A stretch of 64,000 nucleotides of DNA from contig JAJLRJ010000001.1 of NCBI GenBank assembly GCA_024195265.1, forward strand, positions 55,663,202-55,727,201. Direction: 5' to 3'. Below are positions 28,398 through 42,900 of the stretch, piece by piece. A program made the position numbers and the translations under genes. The notes beneath the pieces are model-generated. The model was not told where the DNA came from. It saw only the letters and a program-made list of their open reading frames with translations, and did not search any database. Source of the stretch: Dendrophyllia cribrosa. Taxonomy: Eukaryota; Cnidaria; Anthozoa; Scleractinia; Dendrophylliidae. How positions within the stretch are numbered: the stretch's first letter is position 1; each line of letters begins with the position of its first letter.

Positions 28398-31300
28398 GTA
28401 AGGCTGCTTCAATTTTCACGCTGTGTTTATAATAATCAGTACCGAAGACTTGCAGGTCGAGTTTTGATCTTCAACTGTAAATGAACCCATGAAACTTTAC
28501 AATTTAAACGTGCATTCTTTCTCAGGTTAAAACTGACCTTAAAGTTGACGCAATGTGATTCAAACTAAAGTGTGACCATTCAAAAAAAAAACCATATATA
28601 AATAGGCAGTAATTTCTTGTGGTGACGGTTTATTTATCAATATTAACTTTGCATAATAAAATTTGTGTTTGTTTTTCCAGTTTCGAGTTTGGGCACTATT
28701 GGGAGTAAAAAAAAATTAAGCTTTCCCTCGGCTCTTTCTGTGAAATCGGGTTACCATGGAGTGGTAGAGAAAATTGTAAACTCCAGTTTGACTGGGTGCT
28801 CTCTCCTGGCGTGCCAGCCCTACGTCTTCACGTATAGTACCTTGAAGTTGTACTCTTTATGTAGCGAAGCAATTCAGTCGAAGTTTGTCACTAAAACCCA
28901 TGCCATAAATTGGTAAATCATTCGTGAAGTTAGCTATAGATAGCAACTCGGTCAAGAACAGATTTCTTCCATCTTCGCTGAATAAGATAAAACAATAATG
29001 CAAACTACTCTCGGTTATTAACCAAAGCTTAATTTCTTAAGCAACGGCAAGAGTCACAATTTAAAAATTCGACGTCATAATTTATCAATCTTGAACCGCG
29101 GGCCCTAAAGCCTATGGTACACTACACGGTTTAACATTTGGTGATCGCAACAGATGATGCGACAGCTGTTTAACAAATGTTGGACAGTATCATCTGATGC
29201 CATATTGAACTTGAATAGGCCATTCCGCAACATGTTGGACGTTGTTGAACGAAAATAAAGGCAGGCTCCATTCCGTTCAAAAACTTGCAACTTGTTGAAC
29301 GGCGACGGTCAATCTTTAAATTTGATGAATATGTTTTGTACAAAGTCTGATTCATAGAATTGAAACAACGTTATGTTCAGTGTTGAACAAAAAAAGGGTT
29401 GAACGCGATGTTGATGTCGCCTTAAATTTAAAGAAGCTGGATGTAAACCATCTTGATAAGGAGTTCTCTTGTCAAGGATTTTGAGTAGTCGCGCAATTAT
29501 TTGTCTATTATTTAAGTACAATCAAATTAATCCAAGCAGACCTTTGTGCATCCGACATGGTTAATAAACAAAATAGATCGTCACCGATTTTTTATTAGTA
29601 CAATCGGATTTTTGTTTTATTCTATAAGCTAAAGGGAAATCAGCTTATCAAGGTATACTTATTGATTTCCTTGGACCATATCCAGAGCGCCTGAAAATCA
29701 AATTGATATATTGCCATGACTTTATTTTGTTGTTCATGTGCGTTTCGTCGTTCACACCTGGGCCGCAACGCTTTTTAAGGACCCAGTTATCACCAACAAA
29801 CTCAGCTTGACACCGAAGGTGACAATTGCTTGCCTTTTTTTTAGAATACCTTGACTTTAATATTTAAGATATTCTTAATTTTTAGTCCTCTTCATAGTGC
29901 CAAGGTCGAAGAGGCTTTTATCTTTGCAGTTGACCATAAACATGTTTATCTGTTTTCTCGTTTATAACTTCTCTTGTTTCTGAGAAATGATTTGCTGGTC
30001 ACGCATATGCTTGTCAACATGTTCAGATAGCAACCGAGAGGAATTTTCATTGTAACATCAAAGAGTCAATTAATCATTCTCCCTCTGTAGTTGTGAAATT
30101 CACAGCCGTCTATTCTGGTAAGGAGTAGATACTCCAAGCCGATAAGTTGCGTGTAGAACACCAAAAGGTGCCGAATAATTTATCGATTTCCGCTTTCCGC
30201 TTTAGAACCATAAATCGGCTTTTGGAGGATCAGTAGGATTGCATGGGCATTGCACTAATGCATAGGATTGCACTAATGCATTCCTCCATTTAATAGTTCT
30301 AAAGAGGATCTCAGAATCTTCTAAACGGCCGACGAACGCGGAAAGAAGCTTTCTCAAGTACCTTATCTACAAGGTTGAGTTTTATCTTCCCAAAAGTTGA
30401 GGGTTTCTCGATTCAGTCACATCCACTTGGTTTTGTCTCCCGAATGACGTGCTGAATATTCACGAAGCAGTCAAGTGGGGTATCTTAATCGTATTTTTTT
30501 AAGCCAGTGGCAAAACCCTAAACAAAAATATTGACACAAATTTCAGGTAGTTTTGGAATGTCATTTCTCTACCAAAATTAGCCGCAGTGGAAACATGTTT
30601 ACTTTGGGTTTCTGTCCAGTTCACCTCCTGGATAGTTTACGCCATGAATTTTGTTTTTATAGCACTTTCAAACTTATTACTGATAATTTGTGCAAAACAA
30701 AAGCTGTTGACTATGAAAATAACGTTTAATAAGCCAATTATCACATTGTCTTGCTCTTATAAAGGACACTATGCTATGTTGAGAAAATTCTTCGCACGAG
30801 AATTCCTTGTTTTTTTTATTCAAACCAATTAGGGTCGGGCCAGCTGAGTTATCTTATCATGACACGTTAAAAAGGAGCTCTTTTTAATTTGAGTCGTTTT
30901 TAACTATAATTAGAGTGCTAATACACACATCTTCAGAGAGGTTCAGACGAGTACACAGAATGTGTTAGCGATCACCTGATAGCGCGCAAAGAAAAACACT
31001 GTTGAAAGGCTAATTACTGATCAAGTTTTGAACCTACGTTTATCGCATCACGACATTGTTACTATTTCAAATTATACGTCCAAATAAGAACCAACTCTCA
31101 CTGACCCTTACTGTATACGTCCAAATATTTAGTCAATTATTTGGAAGTTATTTAGAAGTTAACCAAACAATTGCATGGGCTACCTTTTTAAAATTTTTCC
31201 TTTAAAACGTTTTCTGACAGGACATGCCAACGCATTACAATTCTTGGTTTGCACTTTATACTTCATACCAGAATTCAGAAGCATTTAAAAAACAAATTTC

Positions 31301-34300
31301 GATTCGATTTATGGTGCATTAAAAACAAATTACGATTTCAAATTGGAATTGTAGAGAATTTAAAACTACACATCTGGGCTAAAATTTGAAACGCAAGAGC
31401 ATTTCGTCAAATGATTATAGGCGAACAACACGAGTATTAGACATTTTTAGTAAAAATGTATGGTGCGGCCAATTTGGTGTTCCACTTAGGAACCCAAACA
31501 TGCGGCAAAAACTTCAAAGTCCTAATTCCACCAAATATCTCATAAAAAAGGATTAGATTCATTATAAGTTCCATTAAATTGGCTTATAAGCATCTATCAT
31601 GCAAAAATAACTTTTATCTGGTTCAATATTATGTATTTTCACGGCTTATCTGAAATAGCGTGACGAATTGCGTGACAATTAAAAGCAACTTGAAACTTTT
31701 TATGGAGGATTTAACACTGGTATCCACATACCATGTTAGAGACAGCTTTGTTGGATGTATACTTTAGATTTTAGAATATTTGTGAAGTCATATGCAAGCC
31801 AAGAATTAATAGAAATTTGTTCAGTTCTGCATAAGCTCATCAACTTTTATAAGTATTCAATAAACCATGAATCCTTATAAATATTACGGTTTAATTTCTA
31901 ATCTTGCAGCTTTTAATAATACTTCAAAGCGGTGTTAATATACAATTAGGGTATTTCTCTTGAAATTAGTAAATAAAAAACATTCCATTCTGTTAAAAGA
32001 TCACGCTGTGATAATCAATTGCAAAGTAAGAATCTGGTCTTGGAAGCACATGTCCATACACTGTACACAGTCGAATTAAATTTAAAATTAAAGGGCACAA
32101 AAGCTAACCAACAATGGCTTCCGCAACACCAAGAAACACCCAATTAGAGGGACACTGTCCTGCCGAAATAACAAAATTTCGTTTACCTTATTTCCATGTT
32201 GCATCGCCAAATGCCGCCAAATACACAATTTATAGTCGGATAAAAAGATTCTATAGAGCAAAACAGAATCAGTAGTTTTGAGATGAAGTACAGGATTGCA
32301 TGGATGGAAGTGGATTACTGTTCGTCAAATTTGATTTCATGACAGGCGGTCAAGAAATCAAAATTGCCATTCTTGTGGGATTGTGACTGTTTAAGCCGTT
32401 GTTTTTCTCTTAATTAAGTTAATGCTTAAAGCAAGCTCCTGGCCATAATAATGAAAACACGACTGATATATCAGCCGGGACAGCCCCTTTAACACGACTG
32501 AAAAATGACTCTTTTTACCGTCCAGACTGAAACCAAATTGTCTCTTCGTAAGTACAATTTTTTAGCTTTGAAAAATGTTCCAAAAGCACTTCATCGGAAG
32601 CAGTTTCACGTGATTATCACTTTGCCTATATGCTTTTGTCCAAACGATTTTTGCTGCCGTTTTAAGAGTTGGGTTTTGTGTCACAAGCCAGTAAGAAGCA
32701 TAAATTACATCATCCATGATAGACGGATACCTCGTTGCCCTGTTTCCTACGGTGTCGATTGTCACTTTGGTCTGCAACGCTGCATGCACTGTACTGTTCT
32801 TGCCAATCCTACGAGAACATATCCTTCTCATAACGAATTAATTACATAAGAACTACGGCAAACTTCATTGTTCTGCGGCATTGGCTTTTTCCCACATAGA
32901 ATATCTTTGGTTTCAAGAATAGACGAGGAGCTAATGGTTCATAATTATATGTCATTATAAAAATAAAGAAAATCCATTTGCGTCAATTCAAATAAATTTT
33001 AGGAAATGGTCGTGCTTAACCAATCAGAATAGCAGAAGACAATAGCTAATAATTTTGCTTCTTTGATGAAGTTCCCCAAATACAATATCTTTTAAAACTT
33101 GCATGTTGTGCGATTGGGTCTTAGATTGCTTGAAACCTTAAAAAAATAGACAAAATGCAGCTTGAACCCTAACTTTTTAGCGGTTTTTGAGTCAAGGCCA
33201 ATGAGATCACTAGTTGTACTAATGAAAAAAGTTGACATTCCATCGTGCATGGCGCGCTTTCCTTCCTAGTGCCTAGTCGCACTACAGTCAAAAACAAAAA
33301 TTAGCCCGTGCAAAATGACATAAATACAAAAACATTCTACAAAAATGGTGTCCCACCGGAGTGGTTTCTTTTGTTTTCCTCGATTTTTGCACGGGCGGAT
33401 TTTTGTTTTTGACTGTAGTGCGACCAGGCCCTTATGCGGATCTTACTTAAAGTTAAGCTGTGGACTGCCACTCATCAGGATACTGCTAATATTCTCATGG
33501 GTGTGAGTATGCCAAGCTGATGACGGTTGACGTGGGACGAGGTGGAGAAAAGCAAAATTATTCATGCAAGGGAATACCCCAGGATAAAAAAAAAATATCC
33601 GAAGAGGACAGCAAAGTAAAACAAAAAACTCATGCGCAGGGAAAGTACATCATCGCATTGTGATTACAGCTATTACAGCGGAATCCCGATTTTTCGATCC
33701 CTTAGGGAAACGGAAATTGGTTCGAAAAATCGCGAGTGGAATTCGCATCCAAGAGAAAAGAGTTTTGGTTCGAATAATCGAGGGTTCGAAAAATCGGGAT
33801 TCCACTGTATAACTTTGCCAGTGCCTAAAATTATAACATGCCCTCATCTCCAAAAAGAAACGTTTGAATGCTGAGGTCCACACAACGCGTAAATAAAATG
33901 CACTGCTTCGGTTTTGCCGGATGTTACGCGTATGTACTCGTATGTACTCGTATGTTACTCGTATGTACTCGTATGTTACTCGTATGTACTCGTATGTTAC
34001 TCGTATGTTACTCGTATGTTACTCGTATGTTACTCGTATGTACTCGTATGTTACTCGTATGTACTCGTATGTTACTCGTATGTACTCGTATGTTACTCGT
34101 ACGTACTCGTAGTACTGAATGCAGAGGTCCACACAACGCGTAAATAAAATTCACCGGTTCGGTTTTGCCGGATCTCTGTGTAGAGATACTCGAGCCAGAC
34201 GTCACCTGAAGTGTAATAAGACAAACTGAATGCAAGGCTGGCTCTACGGCAATGGACTGATTTATTTAGCGGCCTTTAGAGGGGAGGGGGGAGGGGGGGG

Positions 34301-36886
34301 GGGGGGGGGGGGGGGCATGATAAAGGGTTGGAGGGTTATTATATTTTACCACCAAACGCAGGTAAAACTAAAATGTTATTTCAATAATGATACTATCAGT
34401 AATATTTATTTTCTTGCACTTGCAGTCAGCGAAAAAAGAAATCATACAAGCTAAAAATGTTCAACTTCCCCGTCCCCTCCAATACTTTTCTAATGGTCAG
34501 TCCCCTAATGAGATATAGTAGTCACTGCAATGACTTTTATTATGGTGAATGGGCGCCGCTACAAACCTTACGTGCCGGCAATGAGACAAAGATGTCAACA
34601 TACAGGTGAATGGGAGTCAGGACACTAAACGCATTAAGAATATTCCCAGAAGGGGGTGGCCAAAGAGCTGTACCCAATAACAACAACAACAATTCATCCC
34701 GACCAATGAGGTGTTATAAGAGCGCGACAAACTTCTTAAAATATTTTTTTAGCATTGTTTTTAATTTCATAGCGCACAGTTTACTGTAGATCTAGACTTG
34801 TCAATAGAGACGTCTATCTGAAACAGAGCGCGCACGCCTGCGTGGTGCTTCCAACAGTAAATTGGCGCACTTTTGTTATCGATTTTTATGTTTGTTAGGT
34901 TTTATAACCAGTCTCAAACATGACTTAATACCACCACTTTTTAATTAAAAAATATACAAATTTATTAGATAATTTAACACAAAAATATAGCATATTCTGT
35001 TAGTAAAGTACAACCGCTATTTGGGGGTCTAATTTGGCCTTTTAGAACAAAGTAGAAAAGGCCCTTCAGGGGCAAAATAGTTCTAAATTCAGGCGGGTTA
35101 TAATGTATTCAAAGCGGGCTATAAAATAGCTTTCTAGGTAACGCTGAATCTGGCAAAAATGTCGAACATGACCTCTTGAAGGGTGGAATTAGCTTCCAGA
35201 GACTAAGAGCAGCTAGTTTAATTATAACTTTGGAACTGACACAGAGCTTCTCAATTTACACTAATTTATGCCGTGCAGTTTGCGTGTGGAACTGAAATTA
35301 GAAATCTGACTAATCAAGACTTTATACGCGCCGAGCACCCAAAGGCTTACTAAGCCTTAGTATCACAAGGTATCGGAATCCATGATGGATTCGTTTAAAG
35401 AGAATGGAAAGCGACAAGTTTGTCTCATTGGCAAACGTTAATAATGATAAATGGGAGATTACCGGTTTGCTAGTCGCTTTAACTGCGAAAAATGAGTTTA
35501 GAATATAAAGGCCGGAAGGATTTTTACTACGAATTCTTATTAGATGAAATGAACACTCACCGTGGTGAAGATGCATAAGGCAAAGTACTTCAGAAGTCGT
35601 AGTGGATTGTTAAAAATTTGGTGAATAGTTTGATTATAAAAACAAGATCTATGCCATTACACGATTCCTAGAGGAACATGTATAATACAGCTGGTTCTGA
35701 CTAATAAAAGAAAACTATAACTAATTAAGATCTAGACCATATGATTTTGTAGCTTTCCAAATTTCGACGGAGAGACCATGGAAGTAGAACCTATGATACA
35801 GCAAAACTTGTAAATTGTTACGTTATTTATATTTTGCACAGCGTCGAATATAAAAATCAGTGGATTTTGAAGACGTTTGATATAGTGACTACTATGGAAA
35901 ATAGATCTATGTAACTGCGACGCAAAAGCCTGCAGAACTGGTGTCGGCCACTTGGAAACACAAATATGCGGAAAAAACTTCAAAGTCCTAATTTCACCAA
36001 AAATCTCATCACAAAAGATTAGATTCACTATAAGTTCCATTAAATTGGCTAATAGTCATCTCTAATGCAAAAAAAACAAAACAAAAAAAAACTTTCAACT
36101 GGTTCAATTTTGTTTATTTTCACGGCTCGTATCTAAAAAAAGGGTGACAAGTTGCGTGCAACAATTAAAACCTTTACAAATCGGAAACAAAACCAACCTC
36201 GTTCCCAGGGGGGCGGGAAGAAGAGAGACCCTGGGAACGAGGTTGAAACAAAACATCGTTAAAACCTGAAACTTTTTTGTGAAGGATTGTAACACCGGTA
36301 TTCACATGGGCCATATTAGAAAAAGCTTTGTAGGATTATAGTTTAGATTTTTAATTTTTATGACGTCATAAACCAAGAATAGAAATTGTTCAGTTCTGCA
36401 TAAGCTCATCAACTTTAAGTATTCAATAAGTCATGAATCCTTATAAATACATTGCGGTTTAATTTCTAATCTTGCAGGTTTAATACTTCAAAGCGGTGTT
36501 AATATACAATTATAGTATTTCTCTTGAAATTAGTAAATAAAAAAACATTCCATTCTATTAAAAGATCTTGAAAGATCACGCTGTGATGCCCGGGGAGGGG
36601 GGGGACTCTCATATAAAAATGACGGGGGTGCTCGTCGTACCTTTTAGGGGTCAAAATTTGTAGATTGGTACCGCTTAGAGTTCTAAAATGACTACCGTTG
36701 GAATTATCGCGGTACCTTTTAGGGTATTGAGCCGAAAAAATATGACAGAATATGACGTGTTGTTTTCGAATTAGTACCTCTTAGGGGTAAAAATCCTTTT
36801 GAGCCACGCCCATCAAACGAGATTCTGGTACCTTTTAGGGTGTTTTTCGAAAATTTCCGACGAGCACCCCCGTCATTTTCATATGG

Positions 36887-36922
<36 letters not shown>

Positions 36923-39900
36923 GCTGTGATGATCGGTTGCAAGGTAAGAATCTGGTCTTGGAAGCTTATCTACATACACCGTACAGAGTCCAATTCCGTC
37001 CCACGGTCACAAATTAATCAATGGGATAAAAATAATAAAAATATTCTATAGAGCAAAACGAAAGCAGCAGTTCAGAGATAAAGTGCAGGATTGCATGGAT
37101 GGAAGTGGATTACAATTCATCAAACATCAAATTTGATTTCATGACAGCCATTCAAGAAATCAAAATTGCCATTCTTGTGGAATTTTGAATTTTGGACAAC
37201 ACTATTTGGGGGTCTAATTTGGCCTTTTAGAATCGAGTTGCGGACCAAACAAGTTAGAGTAGAATAGGCCCTACAGGGGCAAAATAGTTTTAAATTTAGG
37301 GGCTATAATGCATTCAAAGGCTATAAAATAACTCTCTGGGTACGCTGAATCAGGCAAAAATGTCGAACATGACCTCGTACAGGGTAGAATTAGCTTCCAG
37401 CGACTAAGAGCAACTAGTTTAATTAGAACTTTGGAAGTGACACAGAGATTCTTATGGAGCAGTTTGCGTATGGAACTGTCTAAGTAAGAAACCTGACTAA
37501 TCAAGAAACCACTTTTTTATGTGAGCACCCGAAGGCTTTGATTCGTACAAAGCCTCAGTGTCGCAAGGTATCATGATGGATTCGTTTAAAAAGAATGGAA
37601 TGTTTTTCCGGCCTTAATTGATTTCTTAACTGCTTTTGAAACAGCGGCAAGTTTGTCACATTAACGTTAATAATGACAAATGGGAGATTACCAGTTTGTT
37701 AGTTGCCTTAAAGGCCGGAAGGATTTTTGCTTTAAATTCTTACTAGCTGAAATGAATACTCACGAAGATTGGATTTTGGAAAATTAGTTGCGAAGACTGA
37801 TTATACAAACAAGATCCATGCCACTACACGATTCATAGAGGAACATGTAACTTTTGATCTAGACCATTTGGTAGCTTTCCAAAATTCGATGGAAAACCAT
37901 GGAAATAGAACTGCATATCATATAGCAAAACTTATAAATGTTTACGTTATTTACATCTTGCATAGCGATATAAAAATAAGTGGATTTCGCAGATGTTTGA
38001 TTCGCCATAGCGACCGGGCTATGGAAGATAGATGTGTGTGACTGCGACGCAAAAGCCTGCAGAAATATCGAAATTCACTGGCACGAACTGATATAATCAA
38101 CTTTGTTTTCAGTATGCCAAAAAACAATTGGCCCCTTCATCATGGATAGTCTAAATAAGTATTTTCATCGATAGACTCTTAAGTTAGCCAGTAACCCTGT
38201 ACAACAATAAACAGTAGAGAACGAACTAGGCGTCAAATTGGAATTGATACACTGAGACCCGATTATACCAAAGACCTAGCGAACATAATCTTTTCACTCA
38301 CAAGACGAATTTCGAAAAGAAAAACAAATTTTATCTTACAAAATCGATATGTTGAAAAACAAACTAACTCCACATGGAAGAGTACTGCACAGTTGCTTTT
38401 CAAATTAATTAATTTACTGTTAACCACCTTGTGTAGACAAGGGTACATGGGGTTCTCAGTTTTGACTTCACGCTTTATTCATTGCTCTGATAAACGTGCC
38501 TAATCTATGCGACCCACAAGCTAATTATCCCGCAACTATACATTGTGTGCTGTAAATATGTTTGCGCTCTTACCAGAGATAGTAACGGGTGGGAGTCAGT
38601 GTGTATGAATAGGAAAGCACATAAGGGTGTTTTTCTATAATTAATATCCTCATTCAGTGAGAACTTAGGAATACCAACTGGATTTGGAGAAAAGACTTAA
38701 TGGTATACCACATAATAAACAGTATCACTGGAATGGAATGCCTTCCATTTGAATGGTTAATACGTATTTTGTCCACAGACTCATAAGTTAGAATCACCAC
38801 CGTGTAGCATAATAAACAGCACCGGCCACGGGAATGCAGTGCTTACTAAAGCAGATCATTTGACCCTAGGAGTGAATTAAGGATTGAGAACATAATGGTT
38901 ATGAATTTCTTTGTTAAAATTACTTGAAAATGACAAGATGTGAGGATTTTACATTCTGATAATTCTTTTTTTTTTAGATGAAGGCTGTGGTTTAATACCT
39001 GGCTGCGATCAGTGCACTGATGGTCTGCTGTGCAAGACATGCAAGCGAACCTTCATCCCTGTAGAGTACGAAAGAAACAGAAAGAAAATAATCCGATGCA
39101 CTCGATCGTGTCCCATGGGCTACAACATCACGTCAAGAATGGGATATCCCAGGATATGCGTGAGGACGCAGCTTGGTAAGTGATACATAACCTTCGTTCA
39201 CCACAATTCAAATTTGATGTTCTTGTTAGGAGAGCTTGTAGAGGAATACAAGAAATCAACCGCAATTTGAGCAGGATCCACACGAGTAAGTCAGTTTTCT
39301 GTGATAAGTTTCCTTTTCTCTTGTGTAAACGATAATATTTGCAGAATTCTCCTTGTTCAGAAACGTAGTACATACATATACATGCCAGACTCTTTGAACA
39401 ACGAGAGCTGTTAATGGAAAACGTCATGTCAAGGAAAATAACTTACTCATGCGATGCACGAAGCTGTTTTTGTCACCAAGGAAAACTTTACAAGGAAGCT
39501 TGGCATTATTCGATCGTGTACATCAGAACTGGCAGTTATACTTGTCAAGGATATACACAAGAGCAAATGAGAAAATGAAGCATGACAAATGGACAAAAAA
39601 AAAATTGTCACGGAAAACTTGCTTATGTGGATCCAACTTTATGCTGGAAGAACAGCAATGGATGCTACATTTAAATAACTTGAGCCATAACTCCAACACA
39701 GTTAGAAAGCTATGATGTTTGTACACCGTCAAGACCGGACTAAAACCGTGAGCCAACAAAATTAAAAATACAACTAAGACATTTGTGGGGTTTCATTATT
39801 TTTCCATTTCATTATTTTTCCCACGTCGCACTAACGCAATTCAGTACTTGTCTTGAAACAAAGAGTTCCTTACGGAAATACATAACCAAAACTAAAGGAT

Positions 39901-42900
39901 TAATTGTAACGCCTCTTCTTACTTTAGGTCGATTAAACAAGCTTGTTCCACGCACCCAGATTGTGGAGAGGCGAACCAAACAAAAATATGATGGCAAGTT
40001 CTTGTTTTTTTTTTTTCGCGCGTTTATCTTGCCCGTTGTACCACAATCTGAATTGAGAATGAGGTCAAGCGGTCTGTTTTTGTTGTTACAGTATTTTCGA
40101 GAAGATTATTTGTTGTAAATTTCAGCTCACTTCACACATCTAACATAACTTTGTGTTACGAGTCAATGATGCTGAGAGAAAATGCATTCGTTTACTCGTT
40201 AAAGTGAAAATTCATTAAACGTTTGTATTGGAGAAATCATGTTGGAGATATTTTTTGGTTAAATTTGCATGTGTAGCTTAACATCTGAACTTAAAAGGTT
40301 GAAAATTTTTAAAACACTATATTCAAAAGCAGACTAGGACATTTGAGAACCAGAATTAGAAAATATGAATTATGGAAATAATAGATGGGGATTCATAAGA
40401 GCTGTGACTGGTTTTAATCATACCACGAAATCATAGCTGATTTTATGAAAACATATCAACAACGCCATGACCCCGAACAGCTACCCTGGGTGCCAGAGGT
40501 TTTTCTTGCGCGGTTTCCGGTGTCGGTTATGTCTAACAGCCCGAAAATCACAGAAGAGGGAGAGAAGAGGGAAAGGGAGCCAGAGCGAAAGGAAAAGACT
40601 GACAATAGTCTTTTGTTTTCATATTGTGGACTTTAAACAAAAAACTAAGGAGAAACACACTCCCGGACGCTTGCTCAGAGCGACATGGTTTTCAAAAATC
40701 CAGCTAGATATACCATTACTACATTACATATAATTCTAACGAATACCAAATTTACTGCTGAGTGCTTTGGTTTCAGTCAGTTAATAGTGGCATACCTGGA
40801 AAGTGCATGCATATTGCTTTGGTATTCAGGATAAATAACGATTGCACTGTTTTGTATTTGTTCTTGTTTTACAAGGCTGTGTTGCACGTAACTGTGACGA
40901 TTGCCACCCGCACAACCCAGCAAGTTGCGCAAACTGCACTCAAGGATTTTACTCACTTCAGAAGAAGATTATGGGGAATGTACGATGTGTGCTACAGTGT
41001 CCAATTGGTTTTACATCGAACACGAACAAGAATGATGGGAAGAAAGTATGCAAAGACACGCAATCAGGTAAATAATTGCATAATTTTCAGTACCTAAGTA
41101 TTCCAACCCTACTACTCTCGGATTTAGCAGTCTTTTTTATTCCGGCGGTGGGGTATTAACGTAGGGGCGGCTACTCGACAGACGCTCGGGTAAGGAGTTG
41201 GCCGGGCAGCTCAAACCGTGACCCGGTTGAAGACACAACTTTCTGATTTTCCTACCCACAGAATTCCGATTTTTGAGACCCCGTTCAAGACAAGGCATCA
41301 ATGCCGAAGTCAACGGAAGTCAGCGGTAACAACATAGCCAGAAAATGCGAACGCGTTATCATGCGCCAGTGCTCACTTAACCGTGACAGATAAACAAAAT
41401 GGCCGTCTCGGAGTTGAAGGGATTTGTATGGAAAGAAAGTTAAAAACAAAAATATCTAAATAAGAGCTTTATTAGGCAAATAATTCGGATGTCATTTCAA
41501 AAGATATGGATAAAACTTTCGGCTGTGAGGTTTCAAAAGTGTCGGTTTTGAAGAAAACTCGTTGCGTTTTTCGCGAAAACAGCTTCACGATAACTCTGAC
41601 AGAAAGACAATACAAGTGCCTACCTTTTAGCTGACAGCAAGATTAATTTATATATTGAAGCTCGCGGGTGTCTTCGTACTTCCATGATAACATAAATCTT
41701 TTAAATTTTGTACTCGTTGCGTTTTTTGAAATTTTGTACGAAAGAAAATTGACTTCTTGATACGCCATTACTAAACTAAATTGCCTTGTCACAGCGCGTT
41801 TAGTCACGGCAAATCTCACAGGATCCACCAAGAAGGCAAAGCTGCCGCCATTTTGATAAATCACTACAAGTTGAGAAGGGACTGGTGAACGGAACAGGCC
41901 TGGAAGCTGAGTCAAAAGCTGAGATTGTTCGTCTTGAAATAATTAAAACAGTTTAACGAACACACAAAACCAAGAAAAATTGCTAAATTGTTTGCACAAA
42001 ATGAGGCTCGTATATGAGGTTTCAATATTATTCTTACGCTTTATTTGCCTCCGATTGGGGAAAATTGTCGTTTAAAAAAGCCAAGATCGTGCATCTTGCG
42101 TGATAAAAGCTTGCTCCAGCTTACTGAGGTCAGTCACGTGTATCGCAACTGGCCAATCACATTCCTTGCACGCTCGACTGGCTAGATACAAACGATAAAA
42201 TGGTCACGAGAAACTGAATGGGAACGCGGGAGCTCAGAGATTATTCTTACTTATAAAATAAAAAGTCATCGTCAAAAAATCCCCGAAAACTTTCATTTTG
42301 CGCATAATTCAAGGTGATGATTATATACTTTTATTTCCAGAGATAGGTTCAAGCCATCATTTTCATTGCAAACTTTGAAATTCAATATTTGCCATGCAAT
42401 TTTGATTATATTGCGATTTTTTTTTGCAGAATGTCAAGCCATCGTTCCCAACTGTGCCAAATGTCTCGATAGCTTTAGTTGTCGAAAATGCAGGAGTGAA
42501 TTTCACGCTTTCTTTAACAAGTCCCACATGATATGCGTTCGGAAATGCCCAAAAAACTTCGTTGCCTTCAATACGAGCTATTTTGGCAAATACTGTAAGA
42601 AGCCGCTTATAGGTAAGTATTCAAGCATATATAGCTTCATACATGTACAAGTTGTGTAAGTTCAGTTTATATGCTTGAAGGTGGTATTATAGGAGAATGA
42701 AAAATACTAAAATAAAAGCTTTGCATGCCTGTTCTTAACGGAGGTCTTTCTTTACACCCCTATTAAAATATACAGTGACGAAATCGTTTTCCAGTAGAAT
42801 CATGGGCTAATTCTATCTTATTCTAGCTGGTCATTTACTGTTTTTTTTTTTCTTTCTTCGTAACAGAATGCAGATCTGTTGCAAACTGTGTAAGATGTCC

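Larger units (their letters stand above)
28398..38977 (+). other. Large intron 1 of the furin-repeat gene (inferred)
   Basis: It holds a TTAA MITE (32148-32488), a pogo-like MITE (33676-33807), an 11-bp minisatellite (33924-34112), a poly-G tract (34266-34316), a direct duplication (34995-35945 and 37195-38067), a G-rich MITE (36589-36923) and a decayed copy of the CAAATGAAA repeat near 38690-38830. From 28400 to 31440 it is AT-rich and I see nothing assignable. I found no further furin-repeat exon, but one could be missed. Confidence 0.6.

Noticed and set aside
32505..32849. Cysteine-bearing frame as a possible extra furin-repeat exon
   Set aside because: Cysteine spacing does not match the repeat, and no phase-1 splice pair encloses it.
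33868..34147. Three overlapping frames with VCTRMLL or YSYVLV repeats
   Set aside because: Pure consequence of the 11-bp minisatellite.
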